From Conus ventricosus (Eukaryota; Mollusca; Gastropoda; Neogastropoda; Conidae), in assembly GCA_018398815.1 (NCBI GenBank), contig CM031611.1, forward strand, positions 48,831,263 through 48,895,262: a stretch of 64,000 bases of DNA, read 5' to 3'. Positions 26,641 to 38,755 of the stretch are shown one piece after another. The position numbers and the translations under genes were made by a program. The notes under the pieces were generated by a model. The model worked only from the letters and a program-made list of their open reading frames with translations, was not told where the DNA came from and did no database searches. Positions within the stretch are counted from its first letter, which is position 1; the number at the start of each line of letters is the position of its first letter.

Positions 26641-27366
26641 GGTTTTTGTCCCCTCTCAGTCTTACAAGTGGGAAAATGGGCAGGAAATAAGGATGGCATT
26701 CAGTTCAATTGATTGCACTGTTGTATAGTCATTTTACCTGATAGTACCTGCATTTTATTTGCATGCTGCTTTAGTTTGGTCTGAAAGATATAGCTGACGC
26801 ATTGGTTCAGCTACATGTAGGGTTGACGTCGCCTTTCGTTAATATAAGCAACACTTTGTCATTGTGGGTGGCCGTTGATTGAAAAGTACTACTAGTTGGA
26901 CTTGCGGCATTCATCATTGACCTGTCATTACTGGGGTCGGTGGTCTCTCAAGTCATCATGCGGATTTGCTCATGTCGTAAATTAATCCACATCTGATGGA
27001 TCGTCTGCCTGTGGTGTGGGTAGGGAGACTTGATTTCAAGTGCTCAGACTTGACCAGGGAATGTAGGGAGAATGTTTGGTGAGAGTGTATGGGTTGTTTG
27101 TGGAGAAATGTGATCTGTGAAACGGAGACTGGTGTGCAAAGTGAGCCTTTTTGGGCTGAAGTGAGTTTCGTTCCAAAATGAACTTTTTTGGACGCTGCCA
27201 CCTGCCAAACATAATCTGGATATGGTACAGACAGCTCCAGGGTGTGGTTCGTTCTTCCACCTTCCCATACTATGTCTGGTAGGTTTTTAAATCGTTGATG
27301 AGTTTCCCCTCAGTTCCCCCTTCCTCCCCTAATCATCATCATCAGTGTTCTTTCATTTGTTATGGA
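26641..27366. other. Non-coding downstream flank
   Basis: Unique DNA without a recognisable gene. The minus-strand frames near 27.0-27.27 kb look like chance openings. Confidence 0.5.
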
Positions 27367-27369
27367 AAC

Positions 27370-27377
27370 TGTGTGTG

Positions 27378-27412
<35 letters not shown>

Positions 27413-27478
27413 GATATGTGCGTGTGTGTGTGTTACGTGCGTGTGTGTGTGTGTGTGTGTGTGTGTTGAATGCGTGTG
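27370..27478. repeat. (TG)n cluster
   Basis: TG repeats interrupted by GATATGTGCG and TTACGTGCG. Confidence 0.95.
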
Positions 27479-27868
27479 TGAGAAAGAGAGGAGAGAGAGT
27501 GTGTGTTTTGTAGTCATGTAGAGAATTTTTTGCTTGTCTCAAGCTTTTCAGATGTACAATAGAATGCCTTTGAATATGCATACAGCATTAAAAAGCATAT
27601 TAAAATTTTTTTTTACTGGGGATCAGTAACAGAACAGAAGGAGCACATTCAATCCCATGCTTTTTAACATGTATCCAGTAATGCCGACTCTCAGAAAGAG
27701 GCCATTAAGCAGAATGAAAAGAAACTGTATGTAAGATGTCACAAGGTATGAAAAAAAATAACACACAAATACTTTTGAAAGTGGGAAAAATAATGTTTGT
27801 GAACAACTGTGGCTTTTGTAGGTGAGAGGGGAAAAGGGGAACCTGAGGAAGGGGAGATGAAGACAGCT

Positions 27869-27933
27869 ATATGTGTGTGTGTGTGCGTTTGTGTATGTGT
27901 GTGTGTGCGAGCGTGCGCGCACATGTGTGTGTG
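27869..27933. repeat. (TG)n with CGCGC interruptions
   Basis: TG repeat containing GCGAGCGTGCGCGC. Confidence 0.9.
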
Positions 27934-28524
27934 TATACAGGTGAAAACTAGGTACATGATGTGGCTCAAGCCCCAACTGTGTCTGCTTTGCTTTGTTGTT
28001 GGTGTCTCTTTGGTCTTGAGACATAGAAAAGAAAACTGGGAGTATGTGTAAATATGTGTGTGAGCATGCATGTGTGTGTATCGCGAGGTTGTAAGCTGTG
28101 GATGAAAGAATGTGCATGAATGTACACATGCGTGTTTGTACATGTGGTGGTTCTACATCTTTACAAAAGTAGGTAACTGAATCCACTATTCTCCACCTCT
28201 TCACACCTGTCCTGATCTGACGTTCAAACATTTCGAATAAAGAAAGAAAAAAGTATCTTAAGGCGGGGAGGAGGAGGAGGGGGAGGTGGGGGGGTGGTAT
28301 GGGAGATAGAGCCCTTGATGGTTCCCTGTGGAAACGAAACATGGACTGGCAGTGTGTGTGTGTACGGTAGAGAAGACAGTGTGGGAAATGGTAGCGACAG
28401 ACAGTGTGGGAAACGTGCTGCTACAGCAAGGAAATCCGGGGAAGAAGAGGGCACACCCACATAGAGGGTTGATGGCTGTGGGAGTCAGAGAGGGGACCTA
28501 AGGTTGATGGTGTGAGAGGTGTAG

Positions 28525-28712
28525 GGAGACAGATGTAGGGTAGATGGAGGTTTGGTTGCTAAAACCTGCAACTGAAGGCTGTGTGTGTGTGTGTGTGTGG
28601 GGGGGGAGGGGGGGGGGGGGTGCTGCGTGCCTGCCGCGCATGGAGACTGATGTAGGTAAATGGAGGTTTGGTTGCTAAAACCTGCAGCTAAAGGTTGTGT
28701 GTGTGTGTGTGT
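28525..28712. repeat. 117-bp direct duplication ending in (TG)n and G runs
   Basis: Two copies share GGAGGTTTGGTTGCTAAAAC, starting near 28546 and 28662. The first ends in TG repeats plus 8- and 13-nt G runs, the second in TG repeats only. Confidence 0.88.
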
Positions 28713-28853
28713 GCGCGTGCGCGTGTGTGTGCGTGTGTGCATGCGCATGTGCTATTGGAAGGGTGGAAATGTGAGAAGGTGTGTGTGTGTGGTTTGTGTG
28801 TGTTTGTGTGGTGTATGTCTGTCTGCTCCCAGTGCACACTGTGTGTGACCTAC

Positions 28854-28883
28854 TGTGTGTGTGTGTGTGTGTGTGGGAGAGGG

Positions 28884-28930
<47 letters not shown>

Positions 28931-28996
28931 ACTCTGTGTGCTTATGTGGGTGTGTTGTCTGTGCATATGTGTGTGTGTATGTCCTTTGTTGTTGAG

Positions 28997-29040
<44 letters not shown>

Positions 29041-29062
29041 TGTATACATGTATGTGTGCGTG
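28854..29062. repeat. (TG)n cluster
   Basis: TG repeats over about 200 nt with short unique interruptions. Confidence 0.95.
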
Positions 29063-29374
29063 TGGAGATTTAAGGCAAGTGGTCCAACAAATGCACAGTA
29101 ATGAACAGGTCAGTGACTGGGGAGGAAATAGCTTGCTGTCAGTGTCAGCTGTGCACCTCCTCCTTAGTGTATAATTTAAGACCATTATTTGTAACTACTA
29201 TACGTTGTAATTTGTCAGGTCCAAGCCATTTGCATAATTTTGTGAAACGGCAGCGAAATAAAACCCGAGGTAAAATTGTAGCAAGGTGAATTTACTGTAA
29301 CAGTAGCTACAAACTTTCATCCTCCCTCTGTATGCACACTCATTCTCATACAAGCATGCGTGCGCTCGCACATA

Positions 29375-29375
<1 letters not shown>

Positions 29376-29448
<73 letters not shown>

Positions 29449-29465
29449 ATACAGACAAACACATA

Positions 29466-29496
<31 letters not shown>

Positions 29497-29629
29497 TACA
29501 CACACAGAGTCACAAACATACACACTCACAGAATTGCAAAAACACACACACAGTCTCTCTCTCTCACACAACACACACACACAAAACACACACACACACA
29601 CACACACACACCACACACACACACACACA
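29376..29629. repeat. (CA)n cluster
   Basis: CA repeats with ACCACAC phase slips and short TACA/GAGT interruptions. This is the first large array of CA polarity after the TG arrays on its left. Confidence 0.95.
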
Positions 29630-29790
29630 GAGTTCCTCATGCTACACAAACAGACACATGTACCTTCATATTGACCCAAGCAGCTAACTCATATATCAAC
29701 AGAGATGATGACTTTCACAGGTATTATGTCGCTGCATTTCTTGCTGACATACATTTGATCGGCCCACGCCTAGTATGTTAGGATTTTTTT

Positions 29791-29818
29791 GGGGGGGGGG
29801 GGGGGGGGGGGGGGGGGG
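29791..29818. repeat. Poly-G tract, 28 nt
   Basis: Twenty-eight G residues directly after seven T residues. Confidence 0.9.
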
Positions 29819-29944
29819 TCTCGCACCACATGTTTTTCTAATGCAGTCTGCGATCTATATACCCACAATGTTTTCCTGTGGATTTGTTTTTATCTCACAA
29901 TGTCTTTCACATGTATGCATGCACTCAGAGACACATGCATGCAT

Positions 29945-29960
29945 ATGCACACACACACAT

Positions 29961-30024
<64 letters not shown>

Positions 30025-30066
30025 TTGAATATCAGTTCACAGTTTACTTGTGCACACGCACACACA

Positions 30067-30116
<50 letters not shown>
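29945..30116. repeat. (CA)n cluster
   Basis: Two long CA tracts, about 29945-30022 and 30057-30116, separated by a 35-nt unique segment. Confidence 0.96.
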
Positions 30117-30120
<4 letters not shown>

Positions 30121-30409
30121 TGAACAGCCCGCACTGACACAAGCAAGTCAAAGACATACACATACATGCATTAAATCAAATAATTATGATATGAAAGTAA
30201 ATATTGAAACATGTAGTGTGTACATACAAGCTGACTGGCAGAAACCCTTCTGTATACATGAGCTCTCCCCTGCTCACACCGCCCATATTCACCCACCCAC
30301 ACTAACCCCACACCTAATGCAACATCTCCCTCCTCCCATCTCTCTCCTCCGTTGTTCCCTCTCCCACTCCACAATCCCCACCCTACCAACCCCCAGCCTT
30401 ATACTCACA

Positions 30410-30593
<184 letters not shown>

Positions 30594-30656
30594 TTGTCTG
30601 TTCTCCACAAGTTACGTTTTTGTTTTCCTTCAGTCTGTCTGTGTGTGCCTTGCATG

Positions 30657-30769
30657 TGTGAGCACACACGCACATGCACACATAGACACACACATGCGTG
30701 CACACACACATATTCACTTATATGCACATGTGCGAACACACACACATTCACTTATACACACACGTGTGA

Positions 30770-30801
<32 letters not shown>

Positions 30802-30840
30802 TCACTTACATGCACCTGTGCGAACACACACACACACATT

Positions 30841-30911
<71 letters not shown>
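30657..30911. repeat. (CA)n plus diverged CA-rich repeat
   Basis: CA repeats alternate with ATTCACTTA(C/T)A-like segments recurring about every 35-65 nt, ending in an uninterrupted CA tract from about 30847. Confidence 0.9.
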
Positions 30912-30914
<3 letters not shown>

Positions 30915-31129
30915 TACCCATGTGCACTTACACCACAGCACTCAGCACATGCTGACAGAGAAACATGGAAGGGCTTGGGATCCTTTGCCTGTGGTTTTCT
31001 CATCCTTGTTGAAATGATCTCAGTAAACTGGAAGACCAGGAAGCAGCTCGTTAGTTCCGCTTGTCTCTCACCTGCTGCTTGAAAAAAGAAAAAAAAAGTA
31101 CAGAAATGGAGAGACAAGCCTGCTGGGTT

Positions 31130-31166
31130 TTTGTTGTTGTTGTTGTTGGTTATTGTTGTTGTGCTT
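31130..31166. repeat. (GTT)n microsatellite
   Basis: Short interrupted GTT repeat. Confidence 0.85.
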
Positions 31167-31244
31167 GTTTGTTGTTACATGAGTTCCTGTGGTTTTGTTT
31201 ATGAATTTTCTCACCGAATACAAACAACTGACCAAACTAAAAAC

Positions 31245-31790
31245 AAACCAGAACGCTTGATACCAGAAGTCGAAAGAAACATGTTGGACAAGTTTGTCAT
31301 GGCATCCATCTATTCAAGTATTTTTTTTTTTGCTGGTTTATGAATTTCCTCTAAAAAGAAAAGAACAGCCAACAAACCAGACTAGAAATAAACGAGAACA
31401 CTTTATTTTATATATGGAAGTTGGAAAGAAACATGCTTGACAAGTTTGTTGCGGCATCGGTCTATTCAGTGTTTTGGCTGGCTGGCTGTGTCGCTCTTCC
31501 TCCCCACCCCACTGTGCTTTAGTTTATCGAAACATCCATCTATTCAGTATTTATTATTAGCTGGTTTATGAATTTCCTCTTTAAAAAAACAACAGCAACA
31601 GCAACAAACAAACAAAAAAGTGGAAAAAAAAAGAAAAACAACCAACCAACCAAACTAGAAATAAACGAAAACACTTTATGTGGAATTTGAAAGAAACATG
31701 CTGGACAAGTGTGTTACGGCATCGTCTATTCAGTGTTTTGGCGACTGTCTATGTCGCTCTTCCTCCCTGCCCCACTGTGCTTATACATCA
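31245..31790. repeat. Interleaved imperfect tandem repeats, about 3 copies
   Basis: The segment GAAACATG(T/C)T(G/T)GACAAG recurs near 31277, 31428 and 31694. CTGGTTTATGAATTTCCTCT recurs near 31334 and 31561, and ACTAGAAATAAACGA near 31380 and 31656. The repeated modules suggest stepwise local duplication. Confidence 0.85.
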
Positions 31791-32105
31791 TAATTTCAGC
31801 ATTGGGCCTTTTGTTGTGGGCCCCTTTTTCCTCAGTGTTATTTTTTGTTCTGTTTTGTTTTGAATAGGCTGTGGATATTTGATCCCCTCATTCTCTCTGT
31901 CTCTGGCTGGCTGTCTCTCACTTCACTCGCTCTCAAGTCTCTGTCTCTCTTTCTCTCTCGCTCTCTCTGAGTCTGTCTCACTTATTGACTCTAGTCCCTT
32001 TCTTTTCGTTTCTTATTATACTGTCTCTCAATATTGTAGTCTCTTTTTTTTCCCCATATCTTGCACTCTTTCTTGTTTGATCTCTTGTTCCTCTCTCTCT
32101 CTCTC

Positions 32106-32106
<1 letters not shown>

Positions 32107-32136
<30 letters not shown>
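32107..32136. repeat. Poly-C tract, 30 nt
   Basis: Thirty C residues immediately after a CT-rich stretch. Confidence 0.9.
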
Positions 32137-32143
<7 letters not shown>

Positions 32144-32272
32144 TGCCACCACCTTGCACTGTGGATTTGTGCATGATGGAATTTAGGGCTCTCTTGTTTA
32201 GCAAGCGTAAGACATGATGTTAGACAAGGAAGAAATTGACAGAAGTCAGGCCAGGTTGGGTGGTAGGTTCAT

Positions 32273-32273
<1 letters not shown>

Positions 32274-32326
<53 letters not shown>

Positions 32327-32328
32327 AG

Positions 32329-32381
<53 letters not shown>
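32274..32381. repeat. (GA)n(TG)n compound microsatellite
   Basis: GA repeat to about 32331, then TG repeat to 32381. Confidence 0.95.
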
Positions 32382-32384
<3 letters not shown>

Positions 32385-32529
32385 AAGTATGTTTCAGGTA
32401 TGTATATAGGGCGCTTTAAGTAACTGCATGTATTTGAGTTATTGGTGTCAGTTGGTGTTTTGTTTACAGTGTATGTAAATGTTTCGAGTAAGTGTGTGTG
32501 TAAAGTGACAGCATGCATGTATGTGTATT

Positions 32530-32576
<47 letters not shown>

Positions 32577-32761
32577 ATATGACATGCAAATCTCTTAATT
32601 AGTTTATGAGAGTGTATTGTGGATGCTCATATGTGAATGCAGAAAATTAAACGAATTAGACTAAAATTGCTTATGTAGGCATGCATGCATGATTTTTCAT
32701 CATAACACCTTTAATGATTTTGTGAACACTGATTTTTTTTATTATGATCAGGATTCGCAAT

Positions 32762-32775
32762 TACCAGTGTTTACC
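32762..32775 (+). repeat. Left target-site duplication of the LINE
   Basis: TACCAGTGTTTACC, identical to 38742-38755. Confidence 0.93.
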
Positions 32776-33509
32776 CTCCGGGGGTTGCGACCTTGTCGTG
32801 GTCGGAGGGCTTGCGCGGTCCAGTGATCCCTTAGGCTTTGCTGGCGGGGGCATCAATACTCGGAGATAGGCTGGTTTTTTTCAAACTGCTTCTAGGTCCG
32901 AAAAGCCAAGATGCTGTCTGGCCTAAGCGTAACGTGGTAAGGAGTTGATGCCCCTGGTAGGGCTTCCCATGTCAGATAGGCTAAGGGTGAGGATCCTGAC
33001 TAAGAGTAACCCGCCTTTCTCCTTTTCTTGTTTTCTGCCTTCCTTATTTGGCCCTTTTCTATCTTCGTCTCCCTTCAAGTCTTCTTTTCCACACTCCTTT
33101 TCTCTCTGTGGTCTCCTTAAGATCCGCGGCGTTTGCCGTGCGGTGCGACCTGTGTCGGAGGGGAATGAGATCCTGGTGATTGAGAGGGCCAGCGCTCTCA
33201 ACACATCACTTTGGCTCGGACCTCTCCTAGACAGGGAGTACACTTTGGCCGGGTGTACTAATCGGCTCCCCTTCTTGGGGCTGGGTCAAGACAGGCAGTT
33301 CCCCTGCTGGCCAAGTAAACCCCTGCAGTGCTCAGCTCTCTGTTCCCGGGAGTTGAGCATGATCGGGGGGATAGGGTTGGTGGTTTCTGTTTGTCGTATG
33401 TCTCTCCGGAAGCCTGGAAGGGGTCAAGACATTGGTTTCTTGGCCCTGGCCCCTTAGTTGGACTCCAAGGTGGGTGGGTAAGGGAGGGATGAATCACAAT
33501 AAAATAAAT
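32776..33509 (+). other. 5' UTR of the LINE, likely internal promoter
   Basis: The 5' end is GC-richer than the flanks and has no ORF1 homology. A 170-codon frame (32945-33457) opens here but has no recognisable motif and shares no obvious composition with the two real ORFs. LINEs of this type normally start transcription from an internal promoter in this region; none can be pointed to directly. Confidence 0.5.
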
Positions 33510-34841
33510 ATGGCTTTTTCAAAAAATATTCCCCCAAACGGAAGAGGAAGGCAGTATCCCCTATTGCAGGGCTTTCTCAAACAGATAGTGATTCTGACAG
33601 TGAGGTAAGACAGAGGACAGGTTTTTGGGCTTCCTGGCTCGTGGTGGAAGGGACAGAGCAGGAAAGACCCCTTTCAGCTCTGAGCCCTTTTGCTATCCAA
33701 AAGGGCTTTCATGGTATAGCAGGTGAACCTAGGTCCATAAAAAGGTTGAGGAATGGTTCATTTCTTATTCAATGTCGATCACAGAAACAATCTGAACAGC
33801 TGTTGAAAGCAACAAAACTAGTGGATAGGGAGATCAGGGTGACTCCCATAAACAGTTGAATTCGTCAAAGGGTGTGATTCGCTGTCGAGAGTTAGCAGGT
33901 GTCTCGGAAGCAGAGATCAAAACAGAACTGGCGTCCCAGGGTGTGACGGAGGTGCGCAGGGTGTCGGTAAAGAAAGGTTCAGAGAGAGTGGCCACCAACA
34001 CCCTCTTTCTGACATTCTGCAACCCTGTGTTGCCTCCGGTCATCAAAGTCGGATACCTGAATGTTCGTGTTCAGCTATATGTGCCGTCCCCGTTGAGGTG
34101 TTTCAGATGCCAGAGGTTTGGCCATGTCAGAGACCGCTGTTCTGGGCAGGAGGTGTGCGGTGTTTGCTGCAAGGCGACCCACGATGGGCCGTGCAAAGAT
34201 CCGGCACATTGTGCTAACTGCGGTGGCGACCATCCCTCCTCTTCCAGAAACTGTCCTCTTTGGATTCAAGAATCTACAATCCAACGCATTAAAACGGAAA
34301 AGAAGATCTTCTTTTTTGAAGCCCGCAAGCAGGTTGTGGGCAGTCAGACTCCAACAGCTTCATATGCTTCGGCAGTAAAGACGGTTCCCACAGTTCTCAC
34401 TCGGTCAGTCTGCTGTCAGACTGATGACTTTACGTTTTCCAAAACATTGCAAGGTAGAATTGTCAACTCTGGTGGAAGCAGGTCCACCACCTTTCAACCA
34501 AAGTGACTGCCCCTGGTGGAGGCAAAAAATCCGCCACCCCTCAGACTGCCCAGCAGTCTACAACATCTGCTGCTGGGCAGATTAAAAAACCAGCAATTCC
34601 ACCTTGAACTCTCCTATCCAGTGCCCGTGCGGGCAAGGGAGTTCCACCCAGTGTGGAGATGGTGGAGATGAGGAAAAAACCTCCACCATCTCCCAAATCC
34701 AGACCTCCACCATCTCCAAACTCCAGGCCTTTGTCACCTGCGGGCAAGTCTGCCAGCAGGTCCAAAGACCAACACAGTCCAGTGAAACTAACTAATAAAT
34801 TCGCTCCATTAGAAGCGGACGTTGAAGAGGAGATGACCTGA
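33510..34841 (+). pseudogene. LINE ORF1: gag-like nucleic-acid-binding protein, frameshifted
   Basis: Likely start ATG at 33510. The basic N-terminus (KRKRKAV) needs a shift in the A run near 33520, then a D/S-rich stretch follows. A second shift lies near 33855. In the frame from 33856 three zinc knuckles are visible: C82-x2-C-x4-H-x4-C95, C101-x2-C-x4-H-x3-C113 and C119-x2-C-x3-H-x6-C133 (residues of that frame). Two more shifts, near 34500 and 34605, lead to a Pro/Ser/Lys-rich tail ending at TGA 34841. ORF1 proteins of this class bind LINE RNA and form the ribonucleoprotein. The reading segments themselves contain no nonsense mutation, only shifts. The 25-nt gap to ORF2 is typical. Confidence 0.88.
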
Positions 34842-34866
34842 TTTCTCTCCTTTTCGCCTCTGCACC

Positions 34867-37800
34867 ATGGATAGTACAATATTCCATTGGAATATCCGTG
34901 GATTAAATTCCAACTTTGAGGAGCTGCAGCTTCTGTGTCAGTCTATAAAACCTTCCGTCGTGGCTCTTCAGGAAACTCAAATTCAAAGCCAGAAGACCTT
35001 TACTCTTTCTGGCTTTAATATTCTTTCAAACCTGCACAACCATCCACGTTGGGACTGTCGGGCGGTGTTGCCCTTCTCCTACATAAAACTTTGTTGTATA
35101 GTCCTGTCGCTCTGTCTACCTCCCTTCAGGCTGTAGCTGCGAGAGTCACTCTCCACAAGACTGTGACAATCTGTTCCCTTTATCTCCCACCTTCTGTCCC
35201 GGTTTGTCGTCAGGACCTTGTCAGTCTGATAGAAGAACTTCCTCGACCTTTTTTGCTGTTGGGTGACTTTAACGGTCACAATCCTCTTTGGGGTAGTGTC
35301 AATACGTCATCCAGAGGTCTGCTAATTGAGGATGTCCTTTCGGATTTGGATTTGTGTTGTCTGAACGACGGATCTGCAACTTACCTCCACTCTTCCACAG
35401 GTTCACTTTCGTGTTTAGATTTGTCGGTTTGTGACCCCTCGCTGGTCCTGGACTATGAGTGGTCTGTCCATGACGATCTGCACGGAAGTGACCATTTCCC
35501 TGTCCTTCTACAACCTGTAATAACTGAACACGTCTCTGTCTCTCAACATCTAAATTATAAAAAAGCAAACTGGGATCTATTTGCAGCCACTATTTCTACG
35601 GAATTCCAGGACACTGATTTTCTTCAGAGTCCGGACCCAGCAGAATCACTGACTAACACTATGATCAAGTGTGCTAAAGCTTGTATTCCAGTGTCTTCCG
35701 ATAAACTTCAAATGCCAAAAACACCCTGGTTTGATTCAGACTGCCAACAAATTTCCAAAGTTCGAAAACGGGCTCAGCGTCAGGTGTACCAACGACCTTC
35801 GGGTCCCAACGCTCGAGCCATCAGAAACTCCGTGCTAAATCAAGACACACTTTTAAAATCAGTAAACGTCGGTCCTGGAGAAGCTTCTGCTCCAGGCTGA
35901 CATCAAAAACTTCCAAGAAGAAGGTGTGGAACATCATTAAGAAAATCAAAGGGAGAACACCTGTCCCACTGTGAACCATCTCAAGTTTTCGGACTCTTTA
36001 ATAACAGAGAAGAAAGCAGTTGCTAATCTGCTTGCTTCAACCATTGAAAAGAATTCTTCCTCTTCTAACAAATCAGCCACTTTTGTCAAAAACAAAGCCC
36101 TTAAAGAAAAATCACCCTGCAACTTTTCGTCAGACAACATGGAAGACTACACTCTTCCTTTCACGTTAAACGAGCTGAAATCTGCCTTACTCTCTTGCAG
36201 CGATTCCTCTCCAGGTCTAGATGAAATCCATTATCAACTCTTGAAACATCTTCCGCTAGAAGGTCTGAACATACTGCTACAGGTCTACAACCATGTGTGG
36301 ATACAGGTTTTTTTCCACCCTCTTGGCGAAAAGCCCTCATTATTCCCATCCCCAAACCTGGAAAAGATCTTTCTAATCCTTCAAATTACCGTCCCATAGC
36401 TTTGACCAGCTGTGTCTGTAAATTGATGGAGAAAATGGTCAATGCTAGGCTCATGTGGAAACTCGAAACCGATGGCCTTTTGGCGAAAGAACAGTGTGGT
36501 TTCCGCAAACATCGGTCTACAGTTGACCATTTGATTCGTCTGGAATCTACACTTCGGAACGCCTTTCTGAACAAACAGCATGCAGTGGCAATTTTTTTTG
36601 ACTTGGAGAAGGCCTACGATACCACCTGGAAGTCGGGGATACTTCATGATCTCCATGATCTGGGTTTTCGAGGTCATCTTCCTCTTTTCATTCAAAATTT
36701 TTTGGCAGAACGACAGTTTCAGGTCCGGGTAGGCACCACTCTCTCTGATGTCCACGAGCAGGAGTTGGGTGTTCCACAGGGGAGCATACTGTCTCCTGCC
36801 CTCTTTAGTATTAAAATCAACAACATTGTTCAATCAGTTCAGCAGGGTTCAGACTGCTCATTGTTTGTGGATGATTTCGCTGTCTACGCAACTGGAAGCC
36901 TGTACCCGAGTGTCCAGCGCAGGCTCCAGCTTTGCGTAGATAAAATCTATCGGTGGGCGGATGAAAACGGTTTCACCTTTTCTCCAACAAAGACGCAGTG
37001 TATTCACTTCCATAATTTCCGTCAGTTTTTTCCCAGATCCTGAACTTCAAGTAGGGAAATCTCCCATTCCAGCTGTTAAAGAGGCCAAATTTCTGGGAGT
37101 CATTTTTGACCAAAAACTTAACTTTCTCAGCCACATCAAAACACCTCAAAACTGCTTGCCAGAAAGCTCTGAATATTTTGCGGGTCGTAGCGCACACCGA
37201 CTGGGGCGCTGATAAGAAAACTTTGCTGCACCTCTACAGAGCCTTGGTCCGTTCCAAACTGGACTACGGTTGTGCTGTCTACGGCTCCGCAAGATCGTCT
37301 TACCTCAAACTCTTGGACCCTATCCACCATCAAGGGCTTCGTCTCTGTCTTGGAGCGTTCTGCACCACCCCTGTGTACAGCCTGTACGCAGAGGCGGGTG
37401 AACCTTCATTGTCCAACCGCAGGCTGAAACTGTCTTTGAATTATTATATCCGACTGTTCTCAGAACCAGAAAACCCTGCCTATGACTGTGTCTTTGACCC
37501 TCCGTTCCAAAGTAAGTTTGAAAACAACCCTAATGTATTCCGCTGTTTGGTCTTCGTATGCAGCCTCACGTGCGGAATGCAGGTCTAGACCTGGGAGTAG
37601 TTTCCGATTTTTCCAAGTTTCCGGATCAACCTCCGTGGACCTTTTTCACACCAGAGATTCGTTTCGATCTTGCAGCTTTTCGCAAAGAGTCTACCAGCTC
37701 TCTGGCGTACAAGGCATTGTATGCTGAGCTCTGTTTGAAATTCCCATCCTATCAAAAAGTTTTCACTGACGGTTCCAAGTCTGAAGATGGAGTGGCCTGT

Positions 37801-38551
37801 GCAGCCTACTGCCCTGGGGCTCCTTCTCAGATACTGTTGGAACATATCCATTCAGATGCTTCTGTTTATTCTGCTGAACTTACTGCTCTGGTTCTGGCTT
37901 TGAAGATAATCTCACATTCTTCGAAGAGGAACTTTCTGGTTCTGTCGGATTCGCTGTCAGCTTTGGAGGCCATAGCTGGCCGTAACCTTCAGCATCCAGA
38001 ACTTTTACTTTTTTTTGAACTTTTTAGCAAGTTGAAGGCGGACGGTTACAACATTACTCTTGCTTGGGTTCCTGGTCATGTTGGCATCGGCGGGAACGAA
38101 ATGGTTGATCGTTTAGCCAAGAACGCCACAAGAGAGAAACTGTCCAACACTTATATCCCCTGCTCAGATGTAAAACCCAAAATTAACGATTATGTGAGAG
38201 ACCTCTGGCAGGAGGATTGGAACACACAGACGAATAACAAACTCTTTCAGATCCGTCCAAACCTTAAGGACTTCCTCCCATCTTCGTAAAGAGGAAACGG
38301 TTCTGTGCCGGCTGCACACCGGCCATTCGTATTTTACCCATTCTTACCTTTTAAAGAGTGAAGAAGCTCCGTGGTGCATTCCATGTCATGTGCCACTCAC
38401 AATGAAACATGTTCTTTTAGAGTGTTGGGACTTGCACGATGTGAGACACAAACATTTTACAGCGGAGTCCATGAAGATCCTGTTCAGGGATGTCCCGCCT
38501 GACGTGATCCTTGAGTTTTTGAGAGAGATTAACATTTTTCATCTGATTTAA
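34867..38551 (+). pseudogene. LINE ORF2: endonuclease, reverse transcriptase and RNase H, frameshifted
   Basis: Starts at ATG 34867. The endonuclease carries HWNIRGL, QET, GDFNGHNPLWG and GSDHFPV. The RT carries KPGKDLSNPSNYRPIAL, FFDLEKAYDTTW (motif A), GVPQGSILSPALF (motif B) and FVDD (motif C). RNase H carries FTDGS, AELTAL, LSDSLSALE and GNEMVDRLAKNA, so its D-E-D-D set is present. After 38285 a Cys/His motif, WCIPC with H and C downstream, precedes TAA 38549-38551. At least seven frame changes are needed, near 35055, 35825, 35955, 36305, 37030, 37130 and 37555, plus one near 38283. Every catalytic residue I looked for is present, but no single frame encodes a working protein. Confidence 0.92.
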
Positions 38552-38741
38552 GATTTTACGGCAGAAAGATTTTTAACAAAGTTTCTGGTGCGTTTGTAGA
38601 CGATGTCATTTAACGAGATGTGTGAAAGTTTTTTTTTTTTTATTTTTTAAATGACTGGTGAGTTGATTTTAACGTGGTGACAGCCCTGATGTGGCCCTTT
38701 GCGGTCGGCTGGGCTATAAGCAACATTATCTTATCTTATCC
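38552..38741 (+). other. 3' UTR and (TTATC)n tail of the LINE
   Basis: Contains a T-rich run near 38628-38648, then a GC-rich block with GACAGCCCTGATGTGGCCC and GGTCGGCTGGGCTATAAGC, and a tail of about three TTATC units. The block recurs alone elsewhere in the window, so it marks the family's 3' end and is presumably what its RT recognises. Confidence 0.85.
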
Positions 38742-38755
38742 TACCAGTGTTTACC
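38742..38755 (+). repeat. Right target-site duplication of the LINE
   Basis: TACCAGTGTTTACC, identical to 32762-32775. Confidence 0.93.

Larger units (their letters stand above)
32776..38741 (+). mobile_element. Full-length non-LTR retrotransposon (LINE), RNase H-bearing, I-like group
   Basis: A 5.97-kb element between identical 14-bp direct repeats. Order: about 730-nt 5' UTR starting CTCCGGGGGTTGCGACC; ORF1 with three zinc knuckles; ORF2 with endonuclease, reverse transcriptase, RNase H and a C-terminal Cys/His motif; a short 3' UTR; and a (TTATC)n tail instead of poly(A). Known: APE endonuclease plus RNase H plus knuckle-type ORF1 is the arrangement of the I/R1/Jockey-related LINEs. Placing it in a particular clade (I, Nimb or other) would need a tree. 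The perfect target duplication implies a young insertion, yet both ORFs carry many single-base shifts. It is transcribed toward increasing coordinates, like the host gene. Confidence 0.95.

Noticed and set aside
27623..28342. 239-codon minus-strand frame
   Set aside because: It is largely translated simple repeat and pyrimidine-rich sequence, without a recognisable domain or splice structure.
32945..33457. 170-codon frame upstream of LINE ORF1
   Set aside because: It lies in the LINE 5' UTR and has no motif; ORF1 with its zinc knuckles lies downstream. Treated as untranslated.
33641..33859. Separate small gene within the LINE
   Set aside because: It is the N-terminal part of ORF1, cut off by a frameshift near 33855; the same protein continues in the next frame.
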